NCBI GenBank assembly: GCA_031538565.1
Contig: JAVKLS010000061.1
Span: forward strand, 1 to 64,000
Length of the DNA stretch: 64,000 nucleotides
Direction of reading: 5' to 3'
From: JASGCK01 sp031538565
GTDB lineage: Bacteria; Pseudomonadota; Gammaproteobacteria; Burkholderiales; Burkholderiaceae_C
This document shows positions 59,869 to 64,000 of the stretch, piece after piece. Both the position numbers and the translations under genes were made by a program. Below the pieces are notes generated by a model. The model made no database searches and was not told the origin of the DNA. It saw only the letters and a program-made list of their open reading frames with translations. Positions within the stretch are counted from its first letter, which is position 1. Each line of letters starts with the position of its first letter.

Positions 59869-61316
59869 TTCATTTCTACCTTGGTGGCAATAAAGATGCC
59901 GCTTGCGCTGGTGCTTCCCTTGGCCTCGACAAAACGCCCGTTGCTAATCGCGCGGCCATGCTCAAAGCGTGCGCCCGACGCATTGACACGCACGCCGCCG
60001 ATGTAGAAGTCTGCCAGCGACACATAGTTACTGACCGTGCCATAAATTTCGTAGTTGCTCCCGCTAGTGTCGTCCCCGCTACTGCTACGCGAGGTGGTGG
60101 ATTGAACGCTAGTGGCGACTAATACGCCGTTAGTCATATTGCCTTTAATTTCTAAATACGTGCCGACTGCGAGGCTCGCGGGAAGGCTTGTAACGTTGCT
60201 GGCGTTGACGGTCACGCCTTGCACGACAAAATTCGACTTAGATGTGAATGATGTCACCGCGCCATACAGCTCGTATTTGCCACCGCCGTTGACGGTGCGG
60301 GCTCTGTGGCCTTCAAACTCAACCACGCGAGCCTGCAATTTTGTGCCATCCCAAGTGCCCTTCACCTCAAGCGCCGTGCCTGTGGTGATGGCAGAGGCAG
60401 ATCCGCCCTGGTAGCTTGCATTGGCAAGATTAACGCTAAGACCTGCCAACGTGATGATGTTTGATACGGGCGCGCCAGTTGCGATGCCTTTGAGTTTGAC
60501 GCTGCTCGTGCTGGCAACGCCTGCCACCAAGCCGCCCGCGCCATCGCCTGTTTGTACGCGCACCGCTGTTGCCGTAAGCACGCTGCCGCTGACTTCGGTG
60601 GTGGCTTTCACGCGAACCCATGCGGCATTGGCAAGCGTGCCTGTGATTGCGCCCGCGTTGTAGTTAACCGTCAAAGTGCCGATTGCAAAAGTTTTGGCGT
60701 TGGTGTCTAAATTGCTGATCTGTCCTCGCACGCGGTAAAACGCTTGTGCGGTGCGTCGCTCAATTAGCGTTGCTAAAAAACTACCATCGGCTTGCACCAA
60801 ACCGTGAACTTCTACGTAGTCGCCCGCCACAATTTTGTCAGCAGTAATGTAGGACGCTGTGGGTTTGTCGTAGTAGTTGGTGCTGTCGTTCACGATTACT
60901 TTTTGCTTTAGTACGATCAGTGCATTGCTGGGGGTATCGACGCTATCGATTTTTCCCAGCAACGCAGGTGTGAGCGTGATAGTGCTGGCAGTTCCTGCGG
61001 CGCTGTCGTCGCTCTTGCCGTTTACGTGGACGATGCTGCCAAGGCGAAGGTCAGACGCATTTAAGGGTGTGTCGTCGTCGGTGGCGACTGCCGCGCCGAC
61101 CACATCAAAACGCGTTCCATTGACGACGACGGAACCAAATCCTGTGATGGGTCCCGTGTAATTAGTGGCGGTGGTCTGCGCCAAGGGTGGTGGTGTTTGA
61201 TTGACAGCAGTATTGTCGCTTGTGCCTGAGCTACCCCCACCGCCGCAAGCCGCTAAGACTGCGAGCAGTAAGGAGGCTACGAAACCGCCCAGAAAGCTAC
61301 GGTTGGATGAGGTCAT
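59865..61316 (-). CDS. DUF5666 repeat lipoprotein
   Basis: A 483-residue secreted lipoprotein. The signal peptide ends with lipobox LAAC (Cys about 24) followed by a Gly-rich linker. The rest is at least five similar beta-rich units of about 70-80 residues, each with a FxIGGxxV-like strand then GxYVEVKG (e.g. GSIVHVNGKS, GDYVEVHGLV, GTALEVKGTW, GTYLEIKGNM, RFVEAKGSTS), typical of the DUF5666 family, whose function is unknown. ATG 61316 follows AAGGAG. It is the first gene of the operon with three cytochromes and is divergent from the two-component genes, so a surface or periplasmic redox-partner or ligand-binding role is suggested. Confidence 0.88.
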   Translation of the reverse strand: MTSSNRSFLGGFVASLLLAVLAACGGGGSSGTSDNTAVNQTPPPLAQTTATNYTGPITGFGSVVVNGTRFDVVGAAVATDDDTPLNASDLRLGSIVHVNGKSDDSAAGTASTITLTPALLGKIDSVDTPSNALIVLKQKVIVNDSTNYYDKPTASYITADKIVAGDYVEVHGLVQADGSFLATLIERRTAQAFYRVRGQISNLDTNAKTFAIGTLTVNYNAGAITGTLANAAWVRVKATTEVSGSVLTATAVRVQTGDGAGGLVAGVASTSSVKLKGIATGAPVSNIITLAGLSVNLANASYQGGSASAITTGTALEVKGTWDGTKLQARVVEFEGHRARTVNGGGKYELYGAVTSFTSKSNFVVQGVTVNASNVTSLPASLAVGTYLEIKGNMTNGVLVATSVQSTTSRSSSGDDTSGSNYEIYGTVSNYVSLADFYIGGVRVNASGARFEHGRAISNGRFVEAKGSTSASGIFIATKVEMK

Positions 61317-61464
61317 GAAGTACTCCTTGCTTGTTAAAAAAGACAGCCTAACTGTAATGCGTGAGTCTGAAGGGCGGATGAAGTGCGTCTTCAGTTTCGG
61401 TTAAGGTCATGTGGTGCGCTTTGACTACATTGACACACCATTTTTGATTTGCAAAGGATATGCT

Positions 61465-62157
61465 GTGAGAGGACTTTTGGTGGAGGATGATGCGCCTTTT
61501 GCCAGTGCTTTGCTGGGGCTACTCAAGCTGCGCGGCTACGCCATTGATGTGGCGCATACCTTAGCCGATGCGCTGGACAAGCAGCGTTTTGCAACTTGGG
61601 ATTTTGTGCTGCTTGACTTGCATTTACCTGATGGCGATGGATTGGATTTTTTGTGCGCTCTGCGTCAAGCCGAATCTGCCGCGCGGCTTGCACCCACGTC
61701 CGTTATCGTGCTGACCGCCAAAGACCAAATCAGCGATCGCGTACGCGGTCTCGATGCGGGCGCAGACGATTATTTAGTCAAACCTTTTGATACCGAAGAA
61801 CTACTGGCTAGGCTGCGTGCCGTGGCGCGGCGCGGAATGCAGGTGGAGTCGGTCGCTGCGGGGGCTGTGCTGCGATTGCAAGATTTAACGATTGATTTTG
61901 GCAAAGCCAAGGTGCGAATGGATGGGGTGTGGGTGACGCTTACCGCTAAAGAATGGGGCTTGCTGCGCGTGATGGCAACAAAGCCTGATCGCATCCATAC
62001 GCCCGAGTCGCTGATGCACGCGCTCTATGGGTTTGAAGACGAAGTAGGTAGCAATACGCTACAAGTTTTTATTAGCGGCCTTAGGCGCAAGCTAGGCGCA
62101 AACTGCATCCAAACGTTGCGCGGACAGGGTTACCGCTTAGTGGGGACAAAAACATGA
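61465..62157 (+). CDS. OmpR/PhoB-type response regulator
   Basis: A 230-residue regulator. The receiver domain has acidic residues in LLVEDDAPF, the phosphorylated Asp51 in LLDLHLPDGDG, Thr in VIVLTAKDQ and Lys in LVKPFD. The C-terminal winged-helix DNA-binding domain (ELGLRV-like LTAKEWGLLRVMATKPDRI, GQGYRLVGTK) is of the OmpR class. I start at GTG 61465, with AAGGA just before it; the upstream GTG 61411 would add 18 non-conserved residues. It is divergent from the cytochrome operon over 148 bases and overlaps the kinase gene by 4 bases, so it is the likely regulator of both. Confidence 0.9.
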   Translation: MRGLLVEDDAPFASALLGLLKLRGYAIDVAHTLADALDKQRFATWDFVLLDLHLPDGDGLDFLCALRQAESAARLAPTSVIVLTAKDQISDRVRGLDAGADDYLVKPFDTEELLARLRAVARRGMQVESVAAGAVLRLQDLTIDFGKAKVRMDGVWVTLTAKEWGLLRVMATKPDRIHTPESLMHALYGFEDEVGSNTLQVFISGLRRKLGANCIQTLRGQGYRLVGTKT

Positions 62158-63335
62158 TAGTGGGCAAAACTTTGGTGCGCCGCTTGACGGTGAGCCTCAT
62201 GCTTTGGATGTGCGCGTTATGGACTTTGAGCGTCACAGGCGTTGCCTTCTATGTGCACTACGAAATCAATGAGTCCTTTGAGCACGCTTTAGAGGAAAGC
62301 CAGGGCAAAGACGATAAAAAAGAGCGCGTAGATCACCCCATGCATCACTCTACGCATCACCGGGGTCACTCCATGCGTCACCGCGTCCACGCTTTTTATG
62401 AAACCATGCAGTGGCTCGTGCTACCCACGCTGGTGTTTTTGCCCCTGCTGGCCTTGATTGTGCGGCGCGTTGCAGCAAAAGAGCTGAGACCCGTGCAGCA
62501 ACTCACGATGCAAATTGGCGAGCGCGGTGGACAAAATTTAAGTCCCTTGCAAATTAAAGATGATTTTCCTAATGAGCTCATCGCCATTGTGGAGAGCGCC
62601 AATCGCTTGCTAGAGCGCATGGGCGCTGCATTGGATGTGGAGCGCAGTCTGGCCGCAAACGCCGCGCACGAGCTGCGCACGCCTATTGCGACAGCGCGGC
62701 TGCGAATCGATAACGCCATGCAGCACGACTTACCCCAAGCCGCACGTGCCGAGTTGGTGGCGGCGGGGGCGGGGCTGGTGCAGTTGACACGTCGCGCCGA
62801 AAAGCTGTTGCAACTCTCGCGTGCCGAGGGCTCACAAAGCTTGGCCAGTGAGCGCATCGATCTTGCGCGAGTTACCAGTTTGGTGGTGCAAGAGTTTTGG
62901 GCGGAGCAGGGCGTGCAGCGCAGACTGCATTTGGTGTTGCCAGAGGCGGATACGCCAGGCGCCACGCAAGATCAGCACGCCATTTGGGTCATGGGCGATA
63001 TGGATGCGCTAGCGTTGGCGCTGCGCAACTTGATCGAAAACGCGCTGCGACATTCGGCAGGTGCGGACGTGACTGTGCACGTGGGTGTCCAGCATACGGC
63101 AGGCGCTGACGCAAAGGCTTTTGTTTCTGTGACTGATCAAGGCGCAGGGCTCACCGCTGATCAGCTTGCCAAACTCACACAGCGCCATGTGCGGCAATCG
63201 CACAATCAAACAGGATTTGGATTGGGGCTGTCGATTGTCAAAACCATCGTCGATAGACAAAAAGCCAGACTCAGCTTTGCTTCGCCACCGCCAGGTTTGA
63301 CGCAGGGATTAGCAGCGCGTATTGATTTTGCGTGA
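62154..63335 (+). CDS. Sensor histidine kinase with His-rich periplasmic loop
   Basis: A 393-residue membrane kinase. TM1 is about 12-34 and TM2 about 86-104, leaving a short loop of about 50 residues. That loop has eight His between 61 and 79 (HPMHHSTHHRGHSMRHRVH), suggesting a metal or haem signal. The kinase core has His172 (AHELRTPIATAR), N box NLIENALRHS, G1 VTDQGAGL and G2 GFGLGLSIVKTI. No clear HAMP is seen beyond the LRPVQQL segment. ATG 62154 overlaps the regulator's stop. Confidence 0.9.
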   Translation: MIVGKTLVRRLTVSLMLWMCALWTLSVTGVAFYVHYEINESFEHALEESQGKDDKKERVDHPMHHSTHHRGHSMRHRVHAFYETMQWLVLPTLVFLPLLALIVRRVAAKELRPVQQLTMQIGERGGQNLSPLQIKDDFPNELIAIVESANRLLERMGAALDVERSLAANAAHELRTPIATARLRIDNAMQHDLPQAARAELVAAGAGLVQLTRRAEKLLQLSRAEGSQSLASERIDLARVTSLVVQEFWAEQGVQRRLHLVLPEADTPGATQDQHAIWVMGDMDALALALRNLIENALRHSAGADVTVHVGVQHTAGADAKAFVSVTDQGAGLTADQLAKLTQRHVRQSHNQTGFGLGLSIVKTIVDRQKARLSFASPPPGLTQGLAARIDFA

Positions 63336-63370
63336 TTGATTTTTTGTGAGCACGCGGACGAATCTTCCAA

Positions 63371-63391
63371 TCTGCCAAACGGCGCTTACAA
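63371..63391 (+). repeat. 21-base direct repeat, right copy
   Basis: Matches the copy at 58311-58331 at 20 of 21 bases (C for A at position 6), same orientation. It lies 35 bases after the kinase stop and 158 bases before sucA. The remaining 63336-63549 holds no gene; a CCCC-TGAA-GGGG hairpin sits close to the sucA ribosome site. Confidence 0.7.
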
Positions 63392-63549
63392 ACGTGTCAG
63401 GTAAAGGCGGCATAATTCGCGTGTCAGTTTCGCTCCTTCTGTGATCGTAAATGTCAATCCGCTAATCGGTTCAGCCGAAATATGTAGCAATACAGCGCGG
63501 AAGGTTTCTCAACCAGCTAATGTCCCCTGAAGGGGGAGAGAGGTCAGCA

Positions 63550-64000
63550 ATGTCAGTGTATTCAGCGTACAGCGGTAACTCGTATCTTTTTGGCGGTAAC
63601 GCGCCCTATGTCGAAGAGATGTACGAAAACTATCTTGCCAACCCAGGCTCTGTGTCCGACGGTTGGCGCTCTTATTTCGACGCCTTGCAGCACGTGCCTG
63701 CAAGCGATGGAACGGCGGCGAAAGACGTGCCGCATCTCCCCGTCGTTAATGCGTTTGCCCAGCGTGCCAAGCAAGGCGTAACCCATACCGTGGTTGCCAG
63801 TGGTGACGCGGCTATGGGTAAAAAGCGCACCGCAGCGCAGCAACTGATTGCCGCCTACCGCAATGTGGGTGCGCGCTGGGCTGATCTTGATCCACTGAAA
63901 CGCGCTGAACGCGACAACATTCCCGATCTTGACCCCGTTTTTTATGGTTTTTCCGATGCTGACCAAGAGGCAGTGTTTGACACCAGTAACACCTATTTTG
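63550..64000 (+). CDS. sucA: 2-oxoglutarate dehydrogenase E1 component (5' part)
   Basis: Thiamine-diphosphate enzyme that decarboxylates 2-oxoglutarate in the TCA cycle. The first 150 residues are present; the gene runs off the right edge with no stop. The start has the E1 N-terminal signature SYLFGGNAPYVEEMYENYLANPGSV (FIYE.YEQYLEDPNSV-like E2-binding helix) and the conserved KQLIAAYRNVGAR-type segment. A GGGGGAGAGAGG ribosome site precedes ATG 63550. sucB and lpdA are expected beyond the window. Confidence 0.95.
   Translation, partial: MSVYSAYSGNSYLFGGNAPYVEEMYENYLANPGSVSDGWRSYFDALQHVPASDGTAAKDVPHLPVVNAFAQRAKQGVTHTVVASGDAAMGKKRTAAQQLIAAYRNVGARWADLDPLKRAERDNIPDLDPVFYGFSDADQEAVFDTSNTYF

Overview
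This window looks like a densely coded chromosomal segment of a betaproteobacterium, most likely order Burkholderiales and possibly Comamonadaceae-like. I base this on gene order and family types: argJ-DUF815-mutT facing zapD-coaE-pilD, ispB opposite rplU-rpmA-obgE-proB, ispE-tRNA-Gln-prs-rplY-pth-ftsY, a PaaI/PaaG/enoyl-CoA hydratase group, and a CysB-like LysR gene. The family assignment comes from reading translations, not from a search. I see no insertion sequence, integrase, prophage or CRISPR array. No stretch longer than 300 bases lacks a gene; the longest gaps are upstream of katG (176-356), between ridA and the Wzz-like gene (35184-35370) and upstream of sucA (63336-63549).

Layout. 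1-9.1 kb: katG, a frameshifted EamA-type exporter gene, maeB, a secreted nuclease, argJ, a DUF815 ATPase and a Nudix hydrolase. 9.1-15.3 kb: zapD, coaE, pilD and ispB leftward; rplU, rpmA, obgE and proB rightward. 15.3-26.4 kb: HAD phosphatase, RnfH, RatA, smpB, a ferritin-like protein, gamma carbonic anhydrase, hslO, a NodI/NodJ-type ABC exporter, folE, rpoH under a perfect CIRCE operator, Mpo1-like, a CDP-alcohol phosphotransferase, ftsY, pth and rplY. 26.4-35.9 kb: prs, tRNA-Gln, ispE, gpmA, a partial his operon (hisC-hisB-hisH-hisA), an Atm1-type ABC exporter, tRNA-Phe, an orphan Wzz-like protein and ridA. 35.9-49.4 kb: comEC, beta carbonic anhydrase, mvaB, dienelactone hydrolase-like, DinB, a Ubi hydroxylase, dsbC, M61 peptidase, paaI, paaG, enoyl-CoA hydratase, an aminotransferase and its coupled CysB-like regulator. 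49.4-56.7 kb: rpsP, rimM, ychF, ldcA, penicillin-acylase family, pdxH, Bax-inhibitor family. 56.7-58.2 kb: a flavin reductase behind a gutted flavin monooxygenase gene, with a divergent GntR regulator. 58.3-63.4 kb: an accessory electron-transfer module. 63.55 kb to the end: the 5' part of sucA.

The most distinctive region is 58.35-63.34 kb. Four leftward genes overlap by 1-4 bases: a DUF5666 repeat lipoprotein, a diheme cytochrome c, an SHP-like DUF1924 cytochrome c and a membrane cytochrome b. They diverge from a response regulator and a histidine kinase with a very short, histidine-rich periplasmic loop. This looks like one signal-controlled redox unit carrying electrons between the membrane and a periplasmic or surface partner. 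A near-identical 21-base sequence lies in the same orientation just outside each end, which suggests the block was gained or moved as a unit.

Other points of interest: two in-frame hexanucleotide repeats of six and a half units (in the Wzz-like gene and in comEC), a G10 tract framed by an inverted repeat between paaG and an enoyl-CoA hydratase gene, rpsP-rimM separated from trmD-rplS, a broken his operon, and several remnants (EamA frameshift, monooxygenase stub, an ORF in frame behind the Bax-inhibitor stop codon).
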